Shown here: positions 36,014-45,970 of the stretch, piece after piece
How positions within the stretch are numbered: position 1 is the first letter of the stretch
How the letters are laid out: each line of letters begins with the position of its first letter
Assembly: GCA_963731035.1 (NCBI GenBank)
Contig: CAVSUY010000016.1
Span: 62,001 to 126,000, forward strand
Length of the DNA stretch: 64,000 nt
DNA from: JAANXG01 sp963731035
GTDB taxonomy: Bacteria; Pseudomonadota; Gammaproteobacteria; Arenicellales; JAANXG01
Direction: 5' to 3'
The notes under the pieces: generated by a model
What the model was told of the DNA's origin: nothing
Seen by the model: only the letters and a program-made list of their open reading frames with translations
Database searches by the model: none
Translations under genes and position numbers: made by a program

Positions 36014-38374
36014 ATGCCTACATTTGAAATCGACGGAAAAACGCTGGAGGCGGAAGCCGGCACGATGATAATCAAGGCCGCGGATGATGCCGGCATATAC
36101 ATCCCGCGGTTTTGCTATCACGAGAAGCTGTCGATCGCCGCCAACTGCCGCATGTGCCTGGTGGAAGTCGAAAAGGCGCCCAAGCCGCTTCCCGCCTGCG
36201 CCACCCCCGTCGCTGACGGCATGAAGGTCTACACCCGCTCGGACTATGCCAAGGAGGCGCAGAAGTCCACCATGGAGTTCCTACTGATCAATCACCCCCT
36301 GGATTGTCCGGTGTGCGACCAGGGCGGTGAGTGTCCACTGCAGGATCAGGCAATGGCTTTCGGCCGCAGCATGTCACGGTACACTGAGATGAAGCGGGCG
36401 GTCGATCATTCGGATATCGGCCCTCTGATCGAAACGGAGATGACGCGCTGCATTCACTGCACGCGCTGTGTCCGCTTCGGCCAGGAGATCGCCGGCATCA
36501 TGGAACTGGGCACAATGGGGCGGGGAGAACACATGGAGATCGGCACGTTTCTCAGTCGCTCCGTCGATTCGGAAGTCTCGGGCAACGTCATTGACCTGTG
36601 TCCCGTGGGCGCGCTCACCAGCAAGCCGAGCCGGTTCAATTCGCGTTCCTGGGAGCTGATCAACCACGATTCCATCGCGGCGCATGACTGCCTGGGCTCC
36701 AACATCAACATCCAGTCGAGCCGGGACAAGGTAAAGCGGGTGCTGCCGCGCACCAATGACTCCATCAATGAGTGCTGGATTTCGGACCGCGATCGCTTCA
36801 GCTACGAGGCGCTGGTTTCTCCGGCTCGCCTGGAATCCCCCATGATCAAGCGGAATGGCGTCTGGGAGGAGACGGATTGGGAAGCCGCACTGCGCTTCAC
36901 CGCCGACGGCTTGAAGAAGATTGCAGAGCAGGAGGGCGCCGATCAGATCGGGGGACTCGCCGCGCCGGGCTCCACGGTCGAGGAGCTCTATCTGTTTCAG
37001 CAGTTCGTGCGCGGCCTGGGCAGCTCCAACGTGGATCACCGCCTGCGCCAACGGGATTTTCGCAACGACGACCTCGCTCCGGCGCAGCCCTCGCTGGGAC
37101 TGCCGGTGGCCGGCATAGAAGATGCACAAGTGATCCTGCTCGTGGGCTCGAACATACGCAAGGAGCAGCCCCTGCTGGGCCTTCGCATACACAAGGCCTG
37201 GAAACGTGGTGCCCGGGTCATGGCGGTGAATCCGATGGACTACGGATTCCAGTTCAAACTTGCGTTCCAGAAAGCCGTATCCCCCCGTGACATGATCACT
37301 TCGCTGGCCCGGATCGCGGCATGCATGGGTGCTGGCAGCGTCGACGAAGACGTGGAGCGGTATGCCCACGGGAAGGCCGACGAGTCGGAGCGGGGCATCG
37401 CCGAAGCCTTGAAGGACGGCGGCGGCCAGGCATGCATACTTCTGGGCGATGCCGCCCTTCACAACGAGAATGCTTCGATCCTGATGAGTCTCGCGCAGCA
37501 GCTCGGGGAAACGGGCGGCGCCCGGGTCGGGGTTCTGCCTCCGGCCAATAGCGTCGGTGCCTGGGTGGCGGGCTGTGTTCCACACCGCGGCGCGGGCGAG
37601 GAGGCGGTGCCCGGCGACGGCTTGAATGCGAGAGCCATGTTGGAAAAGAGGCTGCAGGCCTACGTGCTCCTGGGCAACGAACCGGAGCTCGATTGCGGCG
37701 ACCCCGGGGCGGCTCGTGCGGCATTGTCCGACGCCCGGCTGGTGGTTGCCATAACGCCCTACGATGTGCGCGAGACGGTGAACCCGGATGTCATGCTCCC
37801 CGCGACGCCCTGGAGCGAGATGGCGGGTACGTTCATCAACTGCGCCGGGGTCGAGCAGCGTTTCGCCGCTGCGGTGCTGCCTTTCGAAGAGGCCCGTCCC
37901 GCATGGAAGATACTCCGCGTTCTGGGCAATTTCTGTGAGCTCGAGGGATTTGACTACGTATCCATCGACGATGTGCGAAGCCGGATTGCCTATACCCCGG
38001 CCAATCCAAGCTGGGGATTCACGGGCAAACGTTGGAACGAGATGTCCATCGGTTCCGTCGATCACGAGATCGATCTGATGAGGATCGTGGACACGCCGCC
38101 CCTGCGGATCGACAGCACCGTACGCCGGGCCGGATCTTTGCAGCAGACCCGTGACAATCCTCCACCTGCGGCCCGTATGAACAGCACACAGATCGAACGC
38201 TTGCGTCTTTCCGAAGGGGAGCCCACGCAGGTGTACGCCGGCAGCGAGATGGTGAACTTGCCGGTGGCGCGTGACGATCGTGTTCCCGACGGTTGTGTGT
38301 TCATACCCGCCGGGTTTTCCGAAACGGCGATTCTGGGGGCGGTGCCGATGGTGAGGGTGGTAAGAGGAAGCTGA
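36014..38374 (+). CDS. nuoG: NADH-quinone oxidoreductase subunit G
   Basis: 786-aa iron-sulfur subunit. The N-terminal ferredoxin-like part holds a [2Fe-2S] set (IPRFCYHEKLSIAANCRMCL and ACATPV), the His-Cys cluster HPLDCPVCDQGGECPLQD and the CIHCTRCVRFGQE ... CPVGAL set; the rest is the molybdopterin-oxidoreductase-like fold without cofactor. ATG at 36014; the open frame upstream is in the intergenic gap. Normally it receives electrons from NuoF/NuoE; those genes are not in this operon. Stop/start overlap with nuoH (TGATG). Confidence 0.95.
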   Translation: MPTFEIDGKTLEAEAGTMIIKAADDAGIYIPRFCYHEKLSIAANCRMCLVEVEKAPKPLPACATPVADGMKVYTRSDYAKEAQKSTMEFLLINHPLDCPVCDQGGECPLQDQAMAFGRSMSRYTEMKRAVDHSDIGPLIETEMTRCIHCTRCVRFGQEIAGIMELGTMGRGEHMEIGTFLSRSVDSEVSGNVIDLCPVGALTSKPSRFNSRSWELINHDSIAAHDCLGSNINIQSSRDKVKRVLPRTNDSINECWISDRDRFSYEALVSPARLESPMIKRNGVWEETDWEAALRFTADGLKKIAEQEGADQIGGLAAPGSTVEELYLFQQFVRGLGSSNVDHRLRQRDFRNDDLAPAQPSLGLPVAGIEDAQVILLVGSNIRKEQPLLGLRIHKAWKRGARVMAVNPMDYGFQFKLAFQKAVSPRDMITSLARIAACMGAGSVDEDVERYAHGKADESERGIAEALKDGGGQACILLGDAALHNENASILMSLAQQLGETGGARVGVLPPANSVGAWVAGCVPHRGAGEEAVPGDGLNARAMLEKRLQAYVLLGNEPELDCGDPGAARAALSDARLVVAITPYDVRETVNPDVMLPATPWSEMAGTFINCAGVEQRFAAAVLPFEEARPAWKILRVLGNFCELEGFDYVSIDDVRSRIAYTPANPSWGFTGKRWNEMSIGSVDHEIDLMRIVDTPPLRIDSTVRRAGSLQQTRDNPPPAARMNSTQIERLRLSEGEPTQVYAGSEMVNLPVARDDRVPDGCVFIPAGFSETAILGAVPMVRVVRGS

Positions 38375-39420
38375 TGCAATACTGGATCTACACAATCCTG
38401 GGCGGGGCACCAGCGTGGTTCAAGCTCGCTGTGCTGGACGTCGTCAAGATCGTGGTGATCCTGGTTCCGTTGCTGGTGGCGGTCGCCTACCTGACCTACG
38501 CGGAGCGAAAGGTGATCGGTTACATGCAGCTGCGAATCGGGCCCAATCGCGTGGGGCCTCGCGGCTGGCTGCAACCGATCGCCGATGCGCTCAAGCTGTT
38601 GATGAAGGAAGCGATCATCCCCGCCAACGCAAACCGGGCTCTGTTTCTCACCGCGCCGGTTCTCTCGATTACTCCGGCGCTCGCCGTCTGGGCAGTGATG
38701 CCGTTTTCCCACACCATGGTGCTCGCGAACATAGATGCCAGTCTGTTGTACGTCCTGGCATTGACGTCCATGGGCGTATACGGCGTGATCATTGCCGGCT
38801 GGGCGTCCAACTCCAAGTATGCGTTTCTTGGCGCCATGCGCTCTGCAGCGCAGATCGTCGCCTACGAAATCGCGATGGGATTCGCCCTGGTAGGGGTCCT
38901 GATGGCGGCCGGCAGTCTGAATCTTCAGGATATCGTAATGGCGCAGGCAGGTGGATTCCATCAGTGGTTCATCTGGCCACTGTTTCCGCTGTTCCTGGTA
39001 TATTTTATTTCCGGCGTGGCGGAGACAAACCGCGCTCCATTCGATGTCGCCGAGGGTGAATCCGAGATCGTTGCGGGTTTTCACGTCGAATATTCGGGCA
39101 TGACCTTCGCGGTGTTCTTTCTCGCGGAATATGCCAACATGATCCTCATTTCCGCGCTCGCTTCGGTCATGTTCCTCGGCGGCTGGCAACCGCCGCTGCC
39201 GATCGCGCTGTTCGACGTAGTCCCCGGTCTGGTATGGTTTGCCTTGAAAATCAGCTTCTTGCTGTTCTTTTTTCTGTGGTTCCGCGCTACGTTTCCACGC
39301 TACCGCTATGACCAGATCATGCGCCTGGGCTGGAAGGTTTTCATTCCCGTTACTCTGGTATGGATCGGAGTGATCGGCGTTGCGACGTTCTTCACCCCGT
39401 TCGGCTACTGGTTCCACTGA
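38374..39420 (+). CDS. nuoH: NADH-quinone oxidoreductase subunit H
   Basis: 348-aa membrane subunit at the junction with the peripheral arm, forming the quinone chamber and a half-channel. Conserved text: AYLTYAERKVIGYMQLRIGPNR (first helix and loop), FLGAMRSAAQIVAYEIAMG, ETNRAPFDVAEGESEIVAGF, and FFLWFRATFPRYRYDQIMRL. About eight membrane helices. Translationally coupled to nuoG. Confidence 0.96.
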   Translation: MQYWIYTILGGAPAWFKLAVLDVVKIVVILVPLLVAVAYLTYAERKVIGYMQLRIGPNRVGPRGWLQPIADALKLLMKEAIIPANANRALFLTAPVLSITPALAVWAVMPFSHTMVLANIDASLLYVLALTSMGVYGVIIAGWASNSKYAFLGAMRSAAQIVAYEIAMGFALVGVLMAAGSLNLQDIVMAQAGGFHQWFIWPLFPLFLVYFISGVAETNRAPFDVAEGESEIVAGFHVEYSGMTFAVFFLAEYANMILISALASVMFLGGWQPPLPIALFDVVPGLVWFALKISFLLFFFLWFRATFPRYRYDQIMRLGWKVFIPVTLVWIGVIGVATFFTPFGYWFH

Positions 39421-39432
39421 GTCGGAGGCGAC

Positions 39433-39924
39433 ATGGGTAAATCGTTTACCAGCACACTGCGAAGCTTCACTCTCTGGGAGCTGGTCAAGGGCCTGAGATT
39501 GACCGGCAGCAACTTCTTCGCGAGGAAGGTCACCGTTCAATATCCGGAAGAGCGGGCTCCGAAATCGCCGCGGTTCCGGGGGTTGCATGCTCTGAGGCGC
39601 TACCCCAACGGCGAGGAGCGTTGCATCGCGTGCAAGCTTTGCGAAGCGGTCTGCCCCGCGGCGGCCATCACCATAGAATCCGAGGAGCGCGAGGATGGAA
39701 CGCGCAGAACGACGCGCTACGACATTGACCTGTTCAAATGCATATACTGTGGCTTCTGTGAGGAGTCCTGTCCGGTGGACTCGATCGTGGAAACGGACAT
39801 CAGTGAGTTCCACATGGAGAACCGCGGTGAAAATATCATTACCAAGGATCAGCTGCTGGCGATCGGGGACAAGTACGAAAAGAGCATTGCCGCCGCACGC
39901 GCCGAGGACGCGCCCTATCGTTGA
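39433..39924 (+). CDS. nuoI: NADH-quinone oxidoreductase subunit I
   Basis: 163-aa 2x[4Fe-4S] ferredoxin-like subunit (clusters N6a/N6b) connecting NuoG to NuoB. Two classic motifs: CIACKLCEAVCPAAAI and CIYCGFCEESCPVDSIVE. N-terminal amphipathic helix contacts NuoH. Length typical. Confidence 0.97.
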   Translation: MGKSFTSTLRSFTLWELVKGLRLTGSNFFARKVTVQYPEERAPKSPRFRGLHALRRYPNGEERCIACKLCEAVCPAAAITIESEEREDGTRRTTRYDIDLFKCIYCGFCEESCPVDSIVETDISEFHMENRGENIITKDQLLAIGDKYEKSIAAARAEDAPYR

Positions 39925-39954
39925 AGGCGAAGGACCAGTAAAAAACAAGAAACA

Positions 39955-40578
39955 ATGACCTTCATACAGCTCGCTTTTTACGTCTTCTCTCTGGTGCTGG
40001 TGTTCGCCGCCACCATGGTGATTACCATGCGCAACCCGGTGAAGTCCGCCCTGTTCCTGGTGCTGGCGTTCTTCAGTGCCGCCTGCGTGTGGATGACCCT
40101 GGAGGCGGAATTCCTGGCCATCGTGCTGGTGCTGGTCTACGTCGGGGCGGTGATGGTGTTGTTTCTGTTCGTCGTCATGATGCTCGACATCAATCTCGCC
40201 CGACTACGGGCCGGCTTTACGGATTACCTGCCCATCGGCGGGCTGGTGGCTCTGCTCATGGTGGCGGAGCTGATCTTCATCCTGAGCGGGGGTAGCTTCA
40301 GCGCCCGGAATCTCCCGAGTCCGATGGCTCACGGCGTGGACTACAGCAATACCCGGGAACTGGGTTCGGTGCTGTATACCCTCTACGTGTACCCCTTTGA
40401 AATCGCGGCCGTCATACTGCTGGTTGCGATCATTGCCGCCATCTCCCTGACCCTGCGTAAGCGCCCGGACAGCAAGTACCTCAATCCGGCGGACCAGGTT
40501 TCGGTCCGGCGCGAGGATCGGGTGCGGCTGGTGAAGATGCCCTCCGAACGCCGACCCACGGAGGATTCGTCGTCGTGA
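39955..40578 (+). CDS. nuoJ: NADH-quinone oxidoreductase subunit J
   Basis: 207-aa membrane subunit with five predicted helices. Conserved helix 3 text LVYVGAVMVLFLFVVMML, whose pi-bulge takes part in the E-channel. The C-terminal about 45 residues are a charged cytoplasmic tail (KRPDSKYLNPADQVSVRRED and onward). Stop overlaps the nuoK GTG. Confidence 0.95.
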   Translation: MTFIQLAFYVFSLVLVFAATMVITMRNPVKSALFLVLAFFSAACVWMTLEAEFLAIVLVLVYVGAVMVLFLFVVMMLDINLARLRAGFTDYLPIGGLVALLMVAELIFILSGGSFSARNLPSPMAHGVDYSNTRELGSVLYTLYVYPFEIAAVILLVAIIAAISLTLRKRPDSKYLNPADQVSVRREDRVRLVKMPSERRPTEDSSS

Positions 40579-40880
40579 TACCGCTTACCCATTACTTGAT
40601 TCTGGGAGCGGTGCTGTTCTCCCTGAGCGTCATCGGAATCTTTCTGAACCGGAAGAACCTGGTGATATTGCTGATGTGCATCGAACTGATGCTGCTGGCG
40701 GTGAACATGAACTTCATCGCATTCTCGCACTACCTGCAGGATGTTGCCGGCCAGGTGTTCGTGTTCTTCGTGCTCACGGTCGCCGCCGCGGAGTCCGCAA
40801 TCGGCCTCGCGATCCTCATCGTCCTGTTCCGCAACAGGCATTCCATCAATGTTGACGACGTGGACGAGTTGAAGGGATGA
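40575..40880 (+). CDS. nuoK: NADH-quinone oxidoreductase subunit K
   Basis: 101-aa three-helix membrane subunit. Contains the two intramembrane Glu residues in LLMCIELMLLAVNMNFI and AAAESAIGLAILIVLFR that line the proton path. GTG start in the GTGA overlap with nuoJ; stop overlaps nuoL (ATGA). Confidence 0.96.
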   Translation: MIPLTHYLILGAVLFSLSVIGIFLNRKNLVILLMCIELMLLAVNMNFIAFSHYLQDVAGQVFVFFVLTVAAAESAIGLAILIVLFRNRHSINVDDVDELKG

Positions 40881-42862
40881 CGATATTCGACCACATGCAG
40901 GCGGTCTACCTGGCCATTCCCCTCGTTTGCCTGACGGCGTCCATTATCGCCGGGCTGTTCGGTCCGTACATCGGGCGAGGCGGCGCGCATTGGATCACCA
41001 TTCTCGGTGTGGCGATTTCCTTTGCCTTGTCCGTTGTCGTCTGTATAGACGTGCTGCACGGCCACTACTTCAACGGTGTCGTATACACCTGGGGTGTGAG
41101 CGGCGGGCTGCCTCTGGAAGTCGGGTTCCTGATCGACCAGCTGAGCGCGCTGATGATGGCGGTGGTGACGTTCGTGTCGCTCATGGTGCATATATACACG
41201 GTGGGGTATATGCGCGACGACCCGGGATATCAGCGCTTCTTCAGCTATATCTCGCTGTTCACATTCGCCATGCTGATGCTGGTGATGTCGAACAACTTCC
41301 TGCAGTTGTTCTTCGGATGGGAAGGGGTCGGCCTGGTTTCGTATCTGCTCATCGGCTTCTGGTTCAAGAAGGAATCGGCCATCTATGCGAGCCTGAAGGC
41401 TTTCCTGGTGAATCGGGTCGGTGATTTCGGTTTCGTGCTGGGCATTGCCGCCATCGCGTACGTTTTCGGCAGCCTCGACTACGAGGCGGTGTTCGCGTCG
41501 GCCCCCCAGGCCCAGGGTGCGGTCTTCACCGTGCTGGGCGGCAGCGTGAGCGCGATCACCGTGATCTGCCTGTTGCTGTTCGTGGGAGCCATGGGCAAAT
41601 CGGCGCAAATGCCGCTGCACGTCTGGCTTCCCGACTCCATGGAAGGTCCCACGCCGATTTCCGCCTTGATCCATGCCGCCACCATGGTCACGGCCGGTAT
41701 TTTCATGGTGGCCCGGATGTCACCGCTGTTCGAGCTTTCCACGACGGCATTGAGCGTGGTCATGATTATCGGCGCCCTGACTGCGCTGCTCATGGGCATG
41801 GTCGGCATGGTGCAGAACGACATCAAGCGGGTGATAGCCTATTCGACGCTGTCCCAGCTCGGCTACATGACTGCCGCCCTCGGGGCGTCTGCCTACGCGG
41901 CCGGCATTTTTCACTTGGGCACGCACGCGTTCTTCAAGGCTCTGCTGTTCCTGGCAGCGGGCTCGGTGATCATTGCCCTGCACCACGAGCAGGATATGCG
42001 CAACATGGGCGGCCTGAGAAAGGCCATGCCGATCACCTTTGTTACGGCCTGGATCGGCAGCCTGGCCCTGGTCGGTTTCCCCCCGTTTGCCGGATTCTTT
42101 TCCAAGGACTCCATCATCGAGGCTGTCCATGCATCTCGTCTGGCGCCGGCCGGGTTCGCCTACCTGTGTCTCGTCGCGGCTACCTTCGTGACCTCGTTCT
42201 ACAGCTTCCGCCTCCTGTTCATGACGTTCCACGGCAAGCCTCGCATGTCCAGGGAGCAGTTCACCCACGTCAAGGAATCCCCGTGGGTGGTTACCGTGCC
42301 CCTGATTTTGTTGGCAATTCCCTCGGTGATTATCGGAGCCTTGTTCTACGAGCCTCTGCTGTTCGGCGACTATTTCGGGCAGTCCCTGCATGTGCTGCCG
42401 GCGCGCGACGCTCTGGCGGAGATGGCATCCCAACACCACGGACTTCACGGCATGAGTCTTGTCTGGGAGACCATCAAAGAAGGCCTCGTTGCGCCTCCGG
42501 TGTTCCTCACAGTGGTTGGATTCGTCGTGGCTTGGTTGTTTTACATAAAGAGTCCGGAGATCCCGAGGCGTCTTGCGGAGACTTTCCGCGTGCCCTACTA
42601 CGTGCTGATGAACAAATACGGCTTCGACGAGTTCAACAAGTTCGTGTTCGTCCGGGGCGCCCGTGCGATTGGCGATGTCTTCTGGAAGGTCGGCGATGTT
42701 TTCATTATTGACGGCGTGTTCGTGAATGGCACGGCGCGCACGGTGGGATGGGTATCCAGCGTGATTCGACGGGTTCAGTCGGGCTATCTGTACCACTACG
42801 CCTTCGCCATGATCATCGGGCTGTTCGTCCTGATCACCTGGTATCTGAGCACCGCCCTATGA
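40877..42862 (+). CDS. nuoL: NADH-quinone oxidoreductase subunit L
   Basis: 661-aa antiporter-like proton-pumping subunit at the distal end of the membrane arm. Typical segments: FFGWEGVGLVSYLLIGFWF (Glu of the first half channel), LVNRVGDFGFVLGI, MGKSAQMPLHVWLPDSMEGPTPISALIHAATMVTAG (written in family alignments; here split over residues about 237-275), and IAYSTLSQLGYM. The long C-terminal lateral helix region follows residue 520. Overlaps nuoM by 4 nt. Confidence 0.96.
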   Translation: MTIFDHMQAVYLAIPLVCLTASIIAGLFGPYIGRGGAHWITILGVAISFALSVVVCIDVLHGHYFNGVVYTWGVSGGLPLEVGFLIDQLSALMMAVVTFVSLMVHIYTVGYMRDDPGYQRFFSYISLFTFAMLMLVMSNNFLQLFFGWEGVGLVSYLLIGFWFKKESAIYASLKAFLVNRVGDFGFVLGIAAIAYVFGSLDYEAVFASAPQAQGAVFTVLGGSVSAITVICLLLFVGAMGKSAQMPLHVWLPDSMEGPTPISALIHAATMVTAGIFMVARMSPLFELSTTALSVVMIIGALTALLMGMVGMVQNDIKRVIAYSTLSQLGYMTAALGASAYAAGIFHLGTHAFFKALLFLAAGSVIIALHHEQDMRNMGGLRKAMPITFVTAWIGSLALVGFPPFAGFFSKDSIIEAVHASRLAPAGFAYLCLVAATFVTSFYSFRLLFMTFHGKPRMSREQFTHVKESPWVVTVPLILLAIPSVIIGALFYEPLLFGDYFGQSLHVLPARDALAEMASQHHGLHGMSLVWETIKEGLVAPPVFLTVVGFVVAWLFYIKSPEIPRRLAETFRVPYYVLMNKYGFDEFNKFVFVRGARAIGDVFWKVGDVFIIDGVFVNGTARTVGWVSSVIRRVQSGYLYHYAFAMIIGLFVLITWYLSTAL

Positions 42863-44343
42863 ATGCAGCGCATTTCAATATCCTGAGTTGCCTCATTTGG
42901 CTTCCGATACTCGGTAGCGTGGCGGTGCTGAGCCTTGGAGGCGACCAGCGCGCTCCGGCAATCCGAAAGCTGAGCCTGGTTATCGCGGCGGCGGTGTTCC
43001 TGCTGAGCCTGCCTTTGTACATCGGCTTTGACGCGAGCACTGCGGCCATGCAGTTCGTCGAGCTGCACGAGTGGATTCCCGCGTTCCATATCTTCTATCA
43101 CCTCGGAGTCGACGGCATCTCCATGCCTCTGATCATCCTGACCGCTTTCTTGACGATGATCGTGGTGATCTCGGCGTGGCGGGTGATCCAGGAGCGGGTG
43201 GCGCAGTACATGGCGTCGTTCCTGATCATGGAAGGCGTGATGATCGGCGTATTCTCGTCCCTCGATGCCATCGTGTTCTACATTTTCTGGGAGGCGATGC
43301 TGGTGCCGATGTTCCTCATCATCGGCGTCTGGGGAGGCCCCAATCGCATCTACGCCACCATCAAGTTCTTCCTGTACACGCTGCTGGGATCGCTGCTGAT
43401 GCTGGTGGCCTTCATCTACCTGTATAACCAGAGCGGCACTTTCAGCATCCTGGACTTCCAGAACCTGAGCATACCCCTGCACACGCAGCTGTGGCTGTTC
43501 TTCGCGTTTTTTGCCGCGTTCGCTGTGAAAGTGCCGATGTTTCCGGTGCATACCTGGCTGCCCGACGCCCATGTGGAAGCCCCTACGGGCGGCTCGGTCA
43601 TCCTGGCCGCCATCATGTTGAAGATGGGTACATACGGATTTGCCCGCTTCAGTTTGCCTATACTGCCGGATGCGAGCCACGAGCTGGCGGGATTCATGAT
43701 CACCCTGGCCCTGATTGCGGTGGTCTACATCTCCCTGGTGGCTCTTGTCCAGCAGGACATGAAGAAGCTCATCGCCTATTCGTCCATTGCCCACATGGGT
43801 TTCGTGATTCTGGGTTTCTTCATCTTCAACGCCCGGGGCATCGAGGGCGGCCTGATCCAGATGATCTCCCACGGTTTCATCTCGGGAGCGCTGTTCCTTT
43901 GCGTGGGCGTTATGTACGACCGGTTGCATTCCAGGCAGATCGCGGACTACGGCGGCGTGGCGAACAAGATGCCGGTGTTCGCGGCCTTCATGATGTTGTT
44001 CGCCATGGCCAACTCCGGACTGCCGGGCACCTCGGGTTTCGTCGGTGAGTTCCTGGTGATTCTGGGGTCGTTCGAGGTCAACGCGTGGTATGCCGTGGTA
44101 GCAGCAACGACCTTGATTCTGGGTGCGTCGTACACGCTGTGGATGTACAAGCGCGTCATCTTCGGGCCGGTGGCCAATCCGAAAGTGGAAGCCCTCACGG
44201 ACGCAACTCCCCGGGAGATTTTCTTCCTGGCCCTGCTGGCGATCGCCGTGCTGGGGCTCGGACTGTGGCCGAATCCCATCCTCCACGTGATGCACGCCAC
44301 GGTGGACAATCTCGTCACCCAGGTATCGGCAACCAAGCTGTAG
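42859..44343 (+). CDS. nuoM: NADH-quinone oxidoreductase subunit M
   Basis: 494-aa antiporter-like proton-pumping subunit. Shows FWEAMLVPMFLIIGVWGG (Glu of helix 5), the Lys helix KVPMFPVHTWLPDAHVEAP, LKMGTYGFARFSLPI and LIAYSSIAHMGFVILG. About 14 membrane helices. ATG at 42859 within the nuoL stop (ATGA); nuoN follows 6 bp after its stop. Confidence 0.96.
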   Translation: MNAAHFNILSCLIWLPILGSVAVLSLGGDQRAPAIRKLSLVIAAAVFLLSLPLYIGFDASTAAMQFVELHEWIPAFHIFYHLGVDGISMPLIILTAFLTMIVVISAWRVIQERVAQYMASFLIMEGVMIGVFSSLDAIVFYIFWEAMLVPMFLIIGVWGGPNRIYATIKFFLYTLLGSLLMLVAFIYLYNQSGTFSILDFQNLSIPLHTQLWLFFAFFAAFAVKVPMFPVHTWLPDAHVEAPTGGSVILAAIMLKMGTYGFARFSLPILPDASHELAGFMITLALIAVVYISLVALVQQDMKKLIAYSSIAHMGFVILGFFIFNARGIEGGLIQMISHGFISGALFLCVGVMYDRLHSRQIADYGGVANKMPVFAAFMMLFAMANSGLPGTSGFVGEFLVILGSFEVNAWYAVVAATTLILGASYTLWMYKRVIFGPVANPKVEALTDATPREIFFLALLAIAVLGLGLWPNPILHVMHATVDNLVTQVSATKL

Positions 44344-44349
44344 CGACAC

Positions 44350-45804
44350 ATGAATCTGAACTTCACACTGCTGATTCCCGAGCTGTTCATAACAGGAATG
44401 GCCTGCGCGATACTTATGATTGACGTCTACGCGGGGAAGGGCAGGGCTACCATATCCCCGGTACTGTCCATCCTGACACTGTTGGCGGCAGCGGGCCTGA
44501 TCATGGCGGGTTTCAACACGTCTACCGAGTACGCCATGAACGGCATGTTCGTGGAGGATGCATTCGCCGGGGTTCTGAAGATCGCCATAAGTCTCATCGC
44601 CGCGGTGGTGTTCGTCTATTCGCGGGACTACGCCCAGAAGCGGGATTTCCTTCGCGGCGAATATTTCGTCCTCGGGCTGTTCGCGGTAGTCGGTATGTTC
44701 GTCATGGTGTCGGCCGGGAACCTGCTGGCTCTGTACCTGGGACTGGAACTGCTCTCACTCTGCCTGTACGTCATGGTGGCTTTCCGCAGGGACTCCGCGT
44801 GGTCCAGCGAGGCGGCGATGAAGTATTTCGTTCTCGGGGCCATCGGCTCGGGAATGATGCTTTACGGCATGTCGTTGCTCTACGGCCTCACCGGCAGCCT
44901 CGACATGCACGAGATCCGTCTCGCCGTGGCCCAGCATTCCCCCAACGACCTGGCGCTGGTTCTCGGCCTGATCTTCGTGCTGGTGAGCATGGCGTTCAAG
45001 CTGGGTGCCGTTCCTTTCCATATGTGGGTACCGGACGTGTATCAGGGCGCCCCCACGGCCGCCACGCTGTTCGTGTCCACGGCACCGAAGGTCGCCGCCT
45101 TTGCGATGATGATGCGGCTGCTGGCGGGTACCCTGGGTGATCTACATCCGGCCTGGGGGGACATGGTGATCGCCTTGTCGCTGCTATCCATCGGGATCGG
45201 CAACACCATCGCCATCGCCCAGGTCAACCTCAAGCGAATGCTCGCCTACTCGGCGATCTCCCACATGGGTTTCATGCTGCTCGGTATCCTCACGGGCACT
45301 CCCGCCGGTTACAGCGCCGCCATGTTTTACGTGCTGGTTTACGCCTTTGTCGGGATGGGCGGCTTCGGCATGATCGTGCTGCTGTCGCGTGCCGGTTTCG
45401 AAGCCGAGGAAATGAGCGACTGGAAAGGACTCAACAAGACTCACCCGTGGTACGCGTTCCTGATGCTCCTGCTGATGATATCCATGGCGGGTATCCCCCC
45501 GACTATCGGCTTTTTTGCCAAGCTGAACGTCTTCCAGGCTGTCATTCAGGCAGGCTTGGTGTGGGTAGCCGTGGTGGCGGTCCTATTCACGGTGGTGGGG
45601 GCGTTCTACTACCTCAGGGTAATCAAGCTCATGTACTTCGATGAACCCGAGGGCGCGGTGCCGGAGATTCAGACGCCCCGGGACGCCCGTATCCTGGTGG
45701 GCATCAACGCCTGCGCCGTGGTCCTGCTGCTTCCGGTTATTGCCCCCATTCAGGCGATGTGCATTCACGCCGTGAACGGCCTGGCGTTCCTGGCCGGCGG
45801 TTAG
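44350..45804 (+). CDS. nuoN: NADH-quinone oxidoreductase subunit N
   Basis: 484-aa third antiporter-like subunit. Conserved: ALYLGLELLSLCLYVMVAF (Glu helix), SEAAMKYFVLGAIGSGMMLYG, KLGAVPFHMWVPDVYQGAPT and LKRMLAYSAISHMGFM. Last gene of the operon. No terminator is visible after it. Confidence 0.96.
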   Translation: MNLNFTLLIPELFITGMACAILMIDVYAGKGRATISPVLSILTLLAAAGLIMAGFNTSTEYAMNGMFVEDAFAGVLKIAISLIAAVVFVYSRDYAQKRDFLRGEYFVLGLFAVVGMFVMVSAGNLLALYLGLELLSLCLYVMVAFRRDSAWSSEAAMKYFVLGAIGSGMMLYGMSLLYGLTGSLDMHEIRLAVAQHSPNDLALVLGLIFVLVSMAFKLGAVPFHMWVPDVYQGAPTAATLFVSTAPKVAAFAMMMRLLAGTLGDLHPAWGDMVIALSLLSIGIGNTIAIAQVNLKRMLAYSAISHMGFMLLGILTGTPAGYSAAMFYVLVYAFVGMGGFGMIVLLSRAGFEAEEMSDWKGLNKTHPWYAFLMLLLMISMAGIPPTIGFFAKLNVFQAVIQAGLVWVAVVAVLFTVVGAFYYLRVIKLMYFDEPEGAVPEIQTPRDARILVGINACAVVLLLPVIAPIQAMCIHAVNGLAFLAGG

Positions 45805-45915
45805 GATCGTTCAAAGCGCCTCTTTACCAAGGGGGAATTTCCGTCAATCCCATGGCTAAAATTCTTATCCATACCTGACTGAGCGTTGCTGTACAGTCGC
45901 GTCATCGGGGATGAT

Positions 45916-45937
45916 GCTAGTGACGGGGTACACTAGC
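45916..45937 (+). promoter_or_regulatory. 22-bp palindromic operator-like site upstream of methyltransferase
   Basis: Arms GCTAGTG (45916-45922) and CACTAGC (45931-45937) flank ACGGGGTA. Only one base differs from the site at 5555-5576 upstream of phoU. It ends 33 bp before the ATG, and TACACT at 45929-45934 could be the -10 hexamer. Confidence 0.5.
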
Positions 45938-45970
45938 GACAACGTATGATATGTATCTCGCGGAGGCAAT